Positions 15,982 through 23,286 of a stretch of DNA of 32,937 nt are shown here, one piece after another (the stretch's first letter is position 1; each line of letters starts with the position of its first letter). The notes under the pieces were generated by a model that made no database searches, was not told where the DNA came from, and saw only the letters and a list, made by a program, of their open reading frames with translations. The translations under genes were made by a program, and so were the position numbers. Source of the DNA: an uncultured Eubacteriales bacterium (GTDB taxonomy: Bacteria > Bacillota > Clostridia > Oscillospirales > CAG-272); the NCBI GenBank assembly GCA_900546635.1, contig URDS01000019.1:1-32937 (forward strand), read 5' to 3'.

Positions 15982-17766
15982 ATGTACAGAGGACTGTATT
16001 TTAAAATCATTTTGATCCTTGTCCTGTTTATCCTCATTGTCATGAGCGTTGTGGGCGCCGTTCTGGTTTCCAGCGTGCTGAATTACTATAACAATGAATT
16101 TTCCGAGCGCATGGAAGAAAATTTCGGCACGGACACGCAGTTGTATATTTATTTGAAAAATGCAATAGAGGACGCCGAGGGGGATGAGTATTCCGTACAG
16201 CAGAAAACGATTCTGACCTCGTACAGTTCGCGTCTCGGCATTGATGATTATCGGAATTTTTATATTCTGGATCATGAGGGGCGCTTTTTAGCCGGAAGCG
16301 ACTCCGCTGGCGGCGGCAGTCTTGCCATGACGCCGAATCTTTTGACCGCGCTTTCCGGCAGTGTCGGAAATGCGCGCAGTCAGGGGTCGGAGTATGCCGA
16401 TTACGCCGTTCCGGTGCAGGGCGAGGATACTTCCTGCATTATTTACATCAAGGATACGCAGGCCGAGCTTCAGGAGGTCAACTGGATGCTCTTCGCCATC
16501 ATTTTGCAGGCGCTTTTTGTCGGTCTGATTATCGCGATGACGCTCTCTTTCTTTTTGGCGCGCGCGATTTCGCTGCCGCTCGCGAGACTGACGGAGGGCG
16601 TACAGCGCGTCGCGGAGGGCGATTTCCGCGAAAAGATCAGCGTGCATTCCAATGATGAAATCGGTGTGCTGACCGAAAATTTCAACCGGATGAGCAGCAT
16701 GATCGAGGAGAATCTGGACGAGATCAACGGCGAGCGCGAAAAGCTGGAAACGGTGCTCTCCTGCCTGCGGGACGCGGTTGTGACGTTCGGCGAGGACGGC
16801 AAGCTGCTGCAAATCAATTCAGCGGCCGAAAAGCTGTTTGCCGACGTAGACCGCGCGCGCCTGTCGCTCGATTACATTTTCAGCCTGATGCGGTATGACA
16901 AGGGAAAGATCGATTTGGATCTTGAGGACAGCGGGGGCGTTCCCGCCGTTGAATATAAGGACTGTGTGTACGAGTTGTATTTCGGAAATATTCGCTACCG
17001 TGATACCGCAAGGATGCGCGAGGGCGTGATTTTGGTCATTCACGATGTGACGCAGACCTTTGCGCTCGACCGGAGCCGCAGGGAATTCGTGGCGAACGCT
17101 TCACATGAACTGCGCACGCCGCTGACGACGATCCGTATGGTCATTGAGGCGCTGGAATCGGATGAAAGCGTGACCGCAAACGAGACCAACCGCAGCTTTC
17201 TTTCCATGGCGGAAACCGAAAGCACGCGCATGGAGATGCTGATTAAGAATTTACTGACGCTCTCCCAGCTTGACAGTCGGACGATGCAGTTCAGTGCGCG
17301 CCCGTTCAATATTACCGAGTCTTTGGAATACATCGCCAAGACGCTCGCGGTCAATGCGTCCGCCAAGGGGCATACGCTTACGTTTGAGGGAACGCATGAG
17401 CCGGTGACGATTTGCGGAGACAAGATCCGCATCGAGCAGATTATTATCAACATCACGTCCAATGCGATCAAATATACGCCGGACGGCGGAGAAATACGCC
17501 TGAGCCTTGCCGACCGGGGAAACACTGTGGACATCGTGATTCGCGATAACGGCGTCGGCATCCCGAAAGCGGATCTTCCGCATCTGTTTGAACGCTTTTA
17601 CCGGGTGGAAAAGGCGCGCAGCAGCGACAAGGGTGGGACAGGCCTCGGCCTTGCCATTGCCCGGGAATTTGCAAAGGCGCACGGCGGTTCGATTTCGGTG
17701 GAAAGCGAGGTCTCAGTTGGGACGACCTTTACCGTAACGCTTCCGAAAGAGGGAAAGCTTTCATAA
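15982..17766 (+). CDS. walK: Sensor histidine kinase WalK
   Basis: This 594-residue membrane kinase has membrane segments at about 8-32 and 168-192 enclosing a 135-residue outside domain, then HAMP (about 193-245), a PAS domain (about 253-350), HisKA with the phosphorylated H375 in SHELRTP, and an ATPase domain with N494 in the N box, DNGVGIP, and GGTGLGLA near 551-558. It is expected to phosphorylate WalR in response to wall status. The layout agrees with clostridial and bacillar WalK. It follows walR by seven bases and precedes the YycH-like and YycI genes. Confidence 0.92.
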   Translation: MYRGLYFKIILILVLFILIVMSVVGAVLVSSVLNYYNNEFSERMEENFGTDTQLYIYLKNAIEDAEGDEYSVQQKTILTSYSSRLGIDDYRNFYILDHEGRFLAGSDSAGGGSLAMTPNLLTALSGSVGNARSQGSEYADYAVPVQGEDTSCIIYIKDTQAELQEVNWMLFAIILQALFVGLIIAMTLSFFLARAISLPLARLTEGVQRVAEGDFREKISVHSNDEIGVLTENFNRMSSMIEENLDEINGEREKLETVLSCLRDAVVTFGEDGKLLQINSAAEKLFADVDRARLSLDYIFSLMRYDKGKIDLDLEDSGGVPAVEYKDCVYELYFGNIRYRDTARMREGVILVIHDVTQTFALDRSRREFVANASHELRTPLTTIRMVIEALESDESVTANETNRSFLSMAETESTRMEMLIKNLLTLSQLDSRTMQFSARPFNITESLEYIAKTLAVNASAKGHTLTFEGTHEPVTICGDKIRIEQIIINITSNAIKYTPDGGEIRLSLADRGNTVDIVIRDNGVGIPKADLPHLFERFYRVEKARSSDKGGTGLGLAIAREFAKAHGGSISVESEVSVGTTFTVTLPKEGKLS

Positions 17767-17803
17767 AGCCGTCTGACTTTTTGCATCAAAACGGAGGAAA
17801 ACG

Positions 17804-19171
17804 ATGAAATCTTATGTCGGCCGCACAATTGAATATGCAAAGACCGGCGCGATTTTACTGCTTACCGTGACGATGCTGCTGTTTGCCGCGCTGTATATCG
17901 GCGGCGCGCAGTTTGCCGCGGGTACGGCGGCGGACACGGCGATCCCGCTGTCCGGCGGCGCGGTGCCTGCCGGCAAAGAATATACTTCCGTGCCGGCTTT
18001 ATTCGAGCGCGGCCTGCTTTTTGCGGAGTTTGCCGCGGTTTCGGACGGCGCGGGCAGCGCCGGCGCGTTCGGCTTTGAACCGGCGGCGCAGGCCGTTTAT
18101 TCCTTTGCGCTCCAGGCGGTGCATGACAGCCTTGCCTCCGGCGCCGAGATCACCGAGATCACGGAGGCGGAGTTTTGCGCCGCCGCGGCCGGGCGTCATG
18201 TATATCTTCAATTTCCGTCCGCACTGCCGTATCAGATCCTCTATGCGCTGACCGGGGAGGCGGTCTCGGCCGCCAAAGCGGACGCCTTTACGGTGGAACG
18301 GCTGTTTCTGCGTGTTTCCGAGGACGGGAAGGCGATTTTGTATACGAGCGGGCGCGGGCAATACCGCTGTGCCGACGCCGGCGCGTGGGTCAGCTTGGTT
18401 GAACTCGGCCTGCTTGCGGCCGATGATCGTCTTGCGCCGGTGGAATTTACAGCGTCCGGCATTGCGCTCTGCGAAAAGTCGCCGGCGGTTTATCCGGTAT
18501 CCCTGACGCGGGGGGGCGCGTTCGGAATGGACAACGCCGCTTACCGTGCGATCTTGTATCTGCTCGGCTACAATCCGGACCGCGCGTCGGCGGCGTATTC
18601 ATTCGAGACGGTTCGCACGATCGTGGAGCCGCACGGCACGTTTTCGCTTTCCGATACGATGCTGGTTTATTCCGCCGCGAAAGACAGCGGAATTTCCATT
18701 GCGGATTTTTTGAGCGCGGCGAAGAGTGAACTGGATGTGGGATTGTACGACGCGCTGGAGGCCGCCGCGCAGATGGCGGAGCGTTTGCGGGAGATTGCGC
18801 CGCAGGCGTTCGGCGGCGCGGCAGGCTATTTTGTCAAAGACGTGTATCGGGACGGCGACGCGTATACTGTCATTTTCGGATATGAATTAAATTCTATTGA
18901 GATAACCGGCGCGGCGCTCCCCTATTTTGCCAAAATCACGGTGCAAAACGGCCGATTTAAGCGTATAGAGGCGCGCGGACTGCTTTGCACACAGGGAAGC
19001 TACCGCAACACGCTTTTTCCGTCCGGCTGGTGTTACCGGTATGCCGCCGACGAAACGGATATTGAGGCGATTCGCCTGATTTATCCGGCGGTTAAAGAGT
19101 CGGTCGACGAACGGAATGCTTCGTGGTATATTCGTGAAAGTGAGGCCAAACGTGAACTGGAAACAGGTTAA
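17804..19171 (+). CDS. YycH-like WalK-associated membrane protein
   Basis: This 455-residue protein has one N-terminal membrane helix (about residues 14-35) and a large outside domain. Its position between walK and yycI, the single anchor and the size match YycH (WalH), which controls WalK through its transmembrane helix. Sequence similarity to YycH is too weak for me to assert from reading alone, so the name rests mainly on synteny. The last 100 residues resemble a compact beta domain that also fits YycI-like folds. The ATG follows GGAGG. It overlaps the yycI start by 20 bases. Confidence 0.7.
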   Translation: MKSYVGRTIEYAKTGAILLLTVTMLLFAALYIGGAQFAAGTAADTAIPLSGGAVPAGKEYTSVPALFERGLLFAEFAAVSDGAGSAGAFGFEPAAQAVYSFALQAVHDSLASGAEITEITEAEFCAAAAGRHVYLQFPSALPYQILYALTGEAVSAAKADAFTVERLFLRVSEDGKAILYTSGRGQYRCADAGAWVSLVELGLLAADDRLAPVEFTASGIALCEKSPAVYPVSLTRGGAFGMDNAAYRAILYLLGYNPDRASAAYSFETVRTIVEPHGTFSLSDTMLVYSAAKDSGISIADFLSAAKSELDVGLYDALEAAAQMAERLREIAPQAFGGAAGYFVKDVYRDGDAYTVIFGYELNSIEITGAALPYFAKITVQNGRFKRIEARGLLCTQGSYRNTLFPSGWCYRYAADETDIEAIRLIYPAVKESVDERNASWYIRESEAKRELETG

Positions 19172-20012
19172 GACGCTATTGATTCTTGTCCTGGTGGCGG
19201 TCAATCTGCTGCTCTTCTATCTGGCCGCGAGATTCTACGCGCAGCGCAATCTGACCTCTGAGGAAACGGCGGTGCGCGCGGTTTCACTGCTGAAAGAGGG
19301 CGGCATTGATGTTTCGGCTGATCTGCTCTGTGTAGAGAACGATCAGTCGGACACCTGGTACTGTGAATATATCAAGGACGATTATTTGTATCTGACGGCA
19401 ACGACGCTGCTCGGCGCAGAACCGTCGCGTGTATATCTTTTGCCCGACGGGCTGCGCGCCGAGGGCGCGGACGGCGCCGTCGCGCGGCTGGGTGATGATT
19501 TGAGCGTCCGGTATATTGCCGGGGGAACCGATGCGGAGGAATGGCAGGATGATTTTCATTCTGCAAAAGAGATCAAAAAAGACAGCAGCGCGGAGCAGAA
19601 GATTTTGGAAAAGCTGCTTCTTACGGAGTCGGGGGCGTTTTCCGATGCTGTGTTCTATGCGTGCGGAGAGCGGATATTTGTCGAGATCGAGCAGTCGCGG
19701 GACGATACGCCCGTGTTTGGGATGAACTGCGTTTTCGGTTTTTCCGGGGGGGAAATGCGCTACGCGGAGGGAAAGTGCTTTTTTATGCGGCCGTCCGATT
19801 GGCAGAGCGCACCGATTTTGAATCGGATCAATATACTGTTTAGTGAGAAAGCCAGCGGCATGCGCGGTACAGTATACAAAATGGAACTCTGCTATACGCT
19901 CTATGAGAGCGCAAAGGAGAGTCGAATGTATTTTATTCCCGCTTATACCGTGCTGTACGCGGACGGCACGGTTTCAGTCGTCAATGCGCTGAGCGGTGAA
20001 AAATATCAGTAG
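19152..20012 (+). CDS. yycI: YycI-family two-component regulatory protein
   Basis: This 286-residue protein begins with the hallmark of YycI, NWKQVKTLLILVLVAVNLLL: a short cytosolic stub and one membrane helix, followed by an outside domain. In Bacillus YycI and YycH together restrain WalK. I chose the GTG at 19152, with GTGAGG six bases upstream, because the NWK start is conserved; an ATG at 19116 adds 12 residues. It overlaps the YycH-like gene by 20 bases and ends 133 bases before murA. Confidence 0.85.
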   Translation: MNWKQVKTLLILVLVAVNLLLFYLAARFYAQRNLTSEETAVRAVSLLKEGGIDVSADLLCVENDQSDTWYCEYIKDDYLYLTATTLLGAEPSRVYLLPDGLRAEGADGAVARLGDDLSVRYIAGGTDAEEWQDDFHSAKEIKKDSSAEQKILEKLLLTESGAFSDAVFYACGERIFVEIEQSRDDTPVFGMNCVFGFSGGEMRYAEGKCFFMRPSDWQSAPILNRINILFSEKASGMRGTVYKMELCYTLYESAKESRMYFIPAYTVLYADGTVSVVNALSGEKYQ

Positions 20013-20048
20013 ATTTTTGCCGTTTGTCTTTTCAAAGCCGGGTATTTG

Positions 20049-20057
20049 TGGTATACT
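20049..20057 (+). promoter_or_regulatory. Extended -10 promoter before murA
   Basis: TGG-TATACT is an extended -10 element. Only a weak -35 (TTTCAA at 16 bases) is visible. It allows murA to be expressed apart from the wal genes. Confidence 0.55.
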
Positions 20058-20144
20058 AAAAAAGTATGCCTGAAAAATGCTTTGGATTTTTGTATATTAC
20101 CCTGGGAAAGGAACGGGGGCGCAGCCGCGCCTCCAGAGAGATCT

Positions 20145-21398
20145 ATGGATAAAATCGTAATAAACGGGGGCGCAAAGCTTGCCGGCACCGTGGAAATCAG
20201 CGGAGCCAAAAATGCGGCGCTTCCGGTGCTGATCGGCACGGTTCTGACCGGAGAACGGTGCGTGATCGAGAATGTGCCCGAGGTTCTGGACGTGGATCTG
20301 ACGCTGGAGATCCTGGAGAAAATCGGCGCGCGGGTCAAGCGCGATCATACCACGGTTGAAATCGATACACGGTATGTCCGTCCGGGACTTACGCCCTATG
20401 AACTTGTCAACAAGATGCGCGGCTCTACATACTTTATCGGTGCGGAGCTCGGCAGATTTAAATATGCTAAGGTCGGTATGCCCGGCGGCTGTGACTTCGG
20501 CCCGCGGCCGATCGATCAGCATATCAAGAGCTTCCGCGCGCTCGGCGCGGAGGTTTCCGGTCTCGGCGGCTACGTTGAGGCTCGCGCGGAACGCCTTTTG
20601 GGAAATGAAATCTATTTCGACGCGGTTTCGGTGGGCGCGACGGTCAACGCCATTCTGGCCAGCGTATTTGCCGAGGGAACGACCGTGCTTGAAAACGCCG
20701 CGCGCGAGCCGCACATCGTGGATTTGGCCAACTTTTTGAATACATGCGGCGCCAATATCATGGGCGCGGGCACGGATACCATAAAAATTAAGGGCGTGGA
20801 TGCGCTCCACGGCTGTTCCTATGCGATTATTCCGGACATGATCGAGGCCGGAACGTTTATGTTTGCCGCCGCGGCGACCGGCGGCGAGGTCCAGGTCAAT
20901 AATGTTATACCAAAGCATCTGGATTCGATTTCCGCAAAGCTTTCCGAAATGGGCGTTGAGGTTGAGGAACTGGACGACGCGATTTTGGTGCGTCGGGACG
21001 GCGCTCTGCGTGGGATCAACGTCAAGGCGCTGCCATATCCCGGATTTCCGACCGATATGCAGCCGCAGATGACCGCGCTGCTTTGTCTGGCAAACGGGGA
21101 CAGTAAGGTGACGGAGGGCGTGTGGGACAACCGGTTCCGGTATGTGGAGGAACTCCGCAAGACCGGCGCCAATATCGATGTCGCGGGCAAGAGCGCGATT
21201 GTGCACGGCAACTGCAGTCTGGTTGGTGCGCCGATGCGTTCGGTGGATTTGCGCGCGGGTGCGGCTATGATTATTATGGGACTGGCGATCTCAGGCCGGA
21301 CCGAGATCACCGATATTCACACCATCGAGCGCGGCTACGACAATATTGTGGAAAAGCTTCGCGCGCTTGGCGCGGACATACGCAAGGTGTCTTTTTAA
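20145..21398 (+). CDS. murA: UDP-N-acetylglucosamine 1-carboxyvinyltransferase
   Basis: This 417-residue enzyme catalyses the first committed step of peptidoglycan synthesis, transferring enolpyruvate from PEP to UDP-GlcNAc in the cytosol. Signatures are GAKNAALP (K22, N23) and MPGGCDFGPRPIDQH, with the catalytic, fosfomycin-reactive cysteine at C116. The length is normal. I chose the ATG at 20145 because the conserved MDKIVINGG begins there; the in-frame ATG at 20046 overlaps the promoter. It closes the walRK-yycHI run and ends at a perfect terminator. Many Firmicutes have two murA copies; this could be either. Confidence 0.96.
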   Translation: MDKIVINGGAKLAGTVEISGAKNAALPVLIGTVLTGERCVIENVPEVLDVDLTLEILEKIGARVKRDHTTVEIDTRYVRPGLTPYELVNKMRGSTYFIGAELGRFKYAKVGMPGGCDFGPRPIDQHIKSFRALGAEVSGLGGYVEARAERLLGNEIYFDAVSVGATVNAILASVFAEGTTVLENAAREPHIVDLANFLNTCGANIMGAGTDTIKIKGVDALHGCSYAIIPDMIEAGTFMFAAAATGGEVQVNNVIPKHLDSISAKLSEMGVEVEELDDAILVRRDGALRGINVKALPYPGFPTDMQPQMTALLCLANGDSKVTEGVWDNRFRYVEELRKTGANIDVAGKSAIVHGNCSLVGAPMRSVDLRAGAAMIIMGLAISGRTEITDIHTIERGYDNIVEKLRALGADIRKVSF

Positions 21399-21425
21399 AC
21401 GCATTCGGCGATTCAAACGAAGAAT

Positions 21426-21472
21426 AAAAACCTCTGGGATATGCATATGCATATCCCAGAGGTTTTTAGAAG
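21426..21472 (+). terminator. Rho-independent terminator after murA
   Basis: A perfect 42-base palindrome, AAAAACCTCTGGGATATGCAT (21426-21446) with its complement (21447-21467), flanked by A and T runs. Confidence 0.93.
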
Positions 21473-21572
21473 ATGTTGTTCAAATTGAAAAATTCCTCAA
21501 ATTTCCGGGGCTGTGTATTTCAAAGCAGCGCAGACTATAAATAAAGAAGTCTGCAAAAAGGAGGAATTTTAG

Positions 21573-21767
21573 ATGACAGGGAAAAAAGATCCGACGAGAA
21601 AAATCTATATTAAGGACGCGCCCCTTGAAGTGCCGTACTGCACCGAACCGAAAAATGCGGGCAGCAATGCATGGACGGGAGCAGCCATGACGGCTGTGCC
21701 GGATGACCGCGACCGCCGGGACGGTCCCGGCGGCGAGGATAGCGCCGCGAATAGCCGCCGCACCTGA
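21573..21767 (+). CDS. Small protein of unknown function (64 aa)
   Basis: A 64-residue frame with an ideal ribosome site (AAAGGAGG, 21557-21564, eight bases before the ATG), placed between two strong terminators, so it is its own short transcription unit. The N-terminal half is basic with the patch KIYIKDAPLEVPYCTEP and a single cysteine at about residue 23; the C-terminal half is hydrophilic and rich in Asp, Arg and Gly, probably disordered. There is no signal peptide or membrane helix. I do not recognise a family. A weak TATAAA at 21536 is the only promoter hint. Confidence 0.6.
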   Translation: MTGKKDPTRKIYIKDAPLEVPYCTEPKNAGSNAWTGAAMTAVPDDRDRRDGPGGEDSAANSRRT

Positions 21768-21785
21768 AAGTTTTTTTGATGATTG

Positions 21786-21823
21786 TATGCCGCAGGCAGT
21801 TTGCCTGCGGCATATGCATTTTT
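21786..21823. terminator. Bidirectional terminator
   Basis: TATGCCGCAGGCA (21786-21798) pairs with TGCCTGCGGCATA (21802-21814), loop GTT, with TGCATTTTT following. It separates the small-protein gene from convergent mutY. Confidence 0.85.
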
Positions 21824-21839
21824 CGCTGACATGCAAACT

Positions 21840-22910
21840 TCAGCTTTCGGTAAAAAACTGACGGTAGGCTGTCGGCAGCGCGTAGCTTTGTTCGATTTCC
21901 TCCCGCGCGACCCATGTGTAGCTGTCCGGCATTGCGCCGCAGTTGATTCCATAGCAGACCATTTCCCAGCGGATATGCGTGAAGATATGCTCTCTATGCA
22001 TCTCGCTGCGAATCGCCGTCGGGCATACTCCAAGCACTTCGGCTTTGGCCAGCGCCTCATTGACGCTCAGCGCCCCTGTGACGTCGGGCAGCTGCCACAG
22101 TCCGGATAAAAGCCCGCGCCCTGACCGTTTGCATAGCGCGATTTTATCGCCGCACTGAAAGAAGAATACCGTGCGTTGTTCTTCGCGTTTGCCTTTTTTC
22201 GGCGTCTTTACAGGCAGTTTTTCCGCAATTTTCCTTTGATCCGCCGCGCAGAGCGCGCGGACAGGGCATTCGCCGCAGCGCGGCGACCGGGGGACGCAGA
22301 CCGTCGCGCCGAGTTCCATCAGGCTTTGCGTAAAATCGCCGCAGCGGCCGGCAGGGTAGAGCGCCGCAAGCTCCGTCGTGATTCTTTTTTTCGCCGCGGG
22401 CAGATCGACAGGTTCTTCGCTTGCGGTAAGGCGCGCGTACACGCGCAGTACGTTGCCGTCCACGGCGGGGCGCGGCTCCTCAAAACAGATCGACGAAACA
22501 GCGCCCGCCGTATAGTCTCCGATGCCGGGCAGTGCGCGGATTTCTTCATATGCGGACGGAAAGACGCCGCTGTATTTTTGCATAATCAGGCGCGCGGCCT
22601 TTTGCAGATTCCGTGCGCGGCTGTAATAGCCGAGTCCCTCCCAAAGTTTGAGCAGCTTTTCTTCTTCGACTTCGGAAAGCGCTTGGATGTCGGGGAGATG
22701 GAAGAGAAAGCGCGTATAGTATCCCGTTACCGTTTCTACGCGGGTTTGCTGCAGCATGATTTCTGAAATCCAGACGTGATAGGGCTCCCGGTCGGCGCGC
22801 CAGGGCAGCGCGCGGGCGTTTTGCGCATACCAGGGCAAGAGAAGTTCCGGCAGGCGGGAATCAAGGGGCTGCGGCGATGTATTTTTTCGGTTTTGCTTTG
22901 TTGTTTTCAT
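21840..22910 (-). CDS. mutY: A/G-specific adenine DNA glycosylase MutY
   Basis: This 356-residue DNA repair enzyme removes adenine mispaired with 8-oxoguanine. Visible features are catalytic E50 in SEIMLQQTRVE, the helix-hairpin-helix LPGIGDYTAGAV (about 127-138), D151 in AVDGNVLRVYAR, the iron-sulfur cysteines C205, C212, C215 and C221 (C-x6-C-x2-C-x5-C), and a C-terminal NUDIX-like domain (about 240-356) that reads 8-oxoG. The length is normal. The start has GGTGA close upstream. It is a single-gene unit. Confidence 0.95.
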   Translation of the reverse strand: MKTTKQNRKNTSPQPLDSRLPELLLPWYAQNARALPWRADREPYHVWISEIMLQQTRVETVTGYYTRFLFHLPDIQALSEVEEEKLLKLWEGLGYYSRARNLQKAARLIMQKYSGVFPSAYEEIRALPGIGDYTAGAVSSICFEEPRPAVDGNVLRVYARLTASEEPVDLPAAKKRITTELAALYPAGRCGDFTQSLMELGATVCVPRSPRCGECPVRALCAADQRKIAEKLPVKTPKKGKREEQRTVFFFQCGDKIALCKRSGRGLLSGLWQLPDVTGALSVNEALAKAEVLGVCPTAIRSEMHREHIFTHIRWEMVCYGINCGAMPDSYTWVAREEIEQSYALPTAYRQFFTES

Positions 22911-22985
22911 ATTTCACCGTCTTTTGTATTTTGAATGCTGTGCGTGCCTGTAAAATACAGGCAAAACACAACTGTATATAGTTTA

Positions 22986-23014
22986 ATTGTAGCATAGAAA
23001 AGGAAAATCCGCAA
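22986..23014 (-). promoter_or_regulatory. Candidate promoter of mutY
   Basis: On the minus strand, TTGCGG (23014-23009), 17 bases, TACAAT (22991-22986), about 75 bases before the ATG. Confidence 0.5.
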
Positions 23015-23065
23015 GGCCGGCCTGTATTTTGCACGCCTGTTTTCATGCGTTTTCGCGTGTGCGCC

Positions 23066-23094
23066 TTGCATATTTTCCGGCGGCGCTATATAAT
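23066..23094 (+). promoter_or_regulatory. Promoter before the truncated phosphodiesterase frame
   Basis: TTGCAT, 17 bases, TATAAT. It precedes the short GDPD-like frame at 23149 and, through it, the nuclease-like gene. Confidence 0.75.
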
Positions 23095-23148
23095 GAAAGA
23101 AAAGCTCTTTTTGCAATTTTATTGAGATAAAGGACTTGGAGAACTTGT

Positions 23149-23286
23149 ATGGACATTGTGAAAATTCAAAAAGCCGGTACAAAAATGATTGCGCATCGCG
23201 GCCACAGCGGTCTTGAACCCGAAAACAGCTGCGCCGCGTTTGCGGCCGCGGCCGCCCATCGCCTGACTGCCGATCGTCCAGAATGA
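23149..23286 (+). pseudogene. Truncated glycerophosphodiester phosphodiesterase (N-terminal 45 aa)
   Basis: A 45-residue frame that begins like a GDPD enzyme: IAHRGHSGLEPENSCAAF with the catalytic-type HRG and PENS motifs. It then stops, losing the E-x-D, second His and the whole barrel, so it cannot be an active enzyme. It has a promoter upstream and its TGA overlaps the ATG of the next gene (ATGA). It looks like the 5' remnant of a gene whose rest was deleted. It could now serve as a leader for translational coupling. The intact GDPD at 9657-10373 is a different, AT-rich sequence. Confidence 0.7.

Noticed and set aside
14220..16043. 607-residue open frame on the minus strand
   Set aside because: It is antisense to the stalk/deacetylase-like gene and walR, has no ribosome site, and its Arg/His-rich composition is that of a shadow frame in GC-rich DNA.
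20097..21206. 369-residue minus-strand frame
   Set aside because: Antisense to murA; no recognisable motif.
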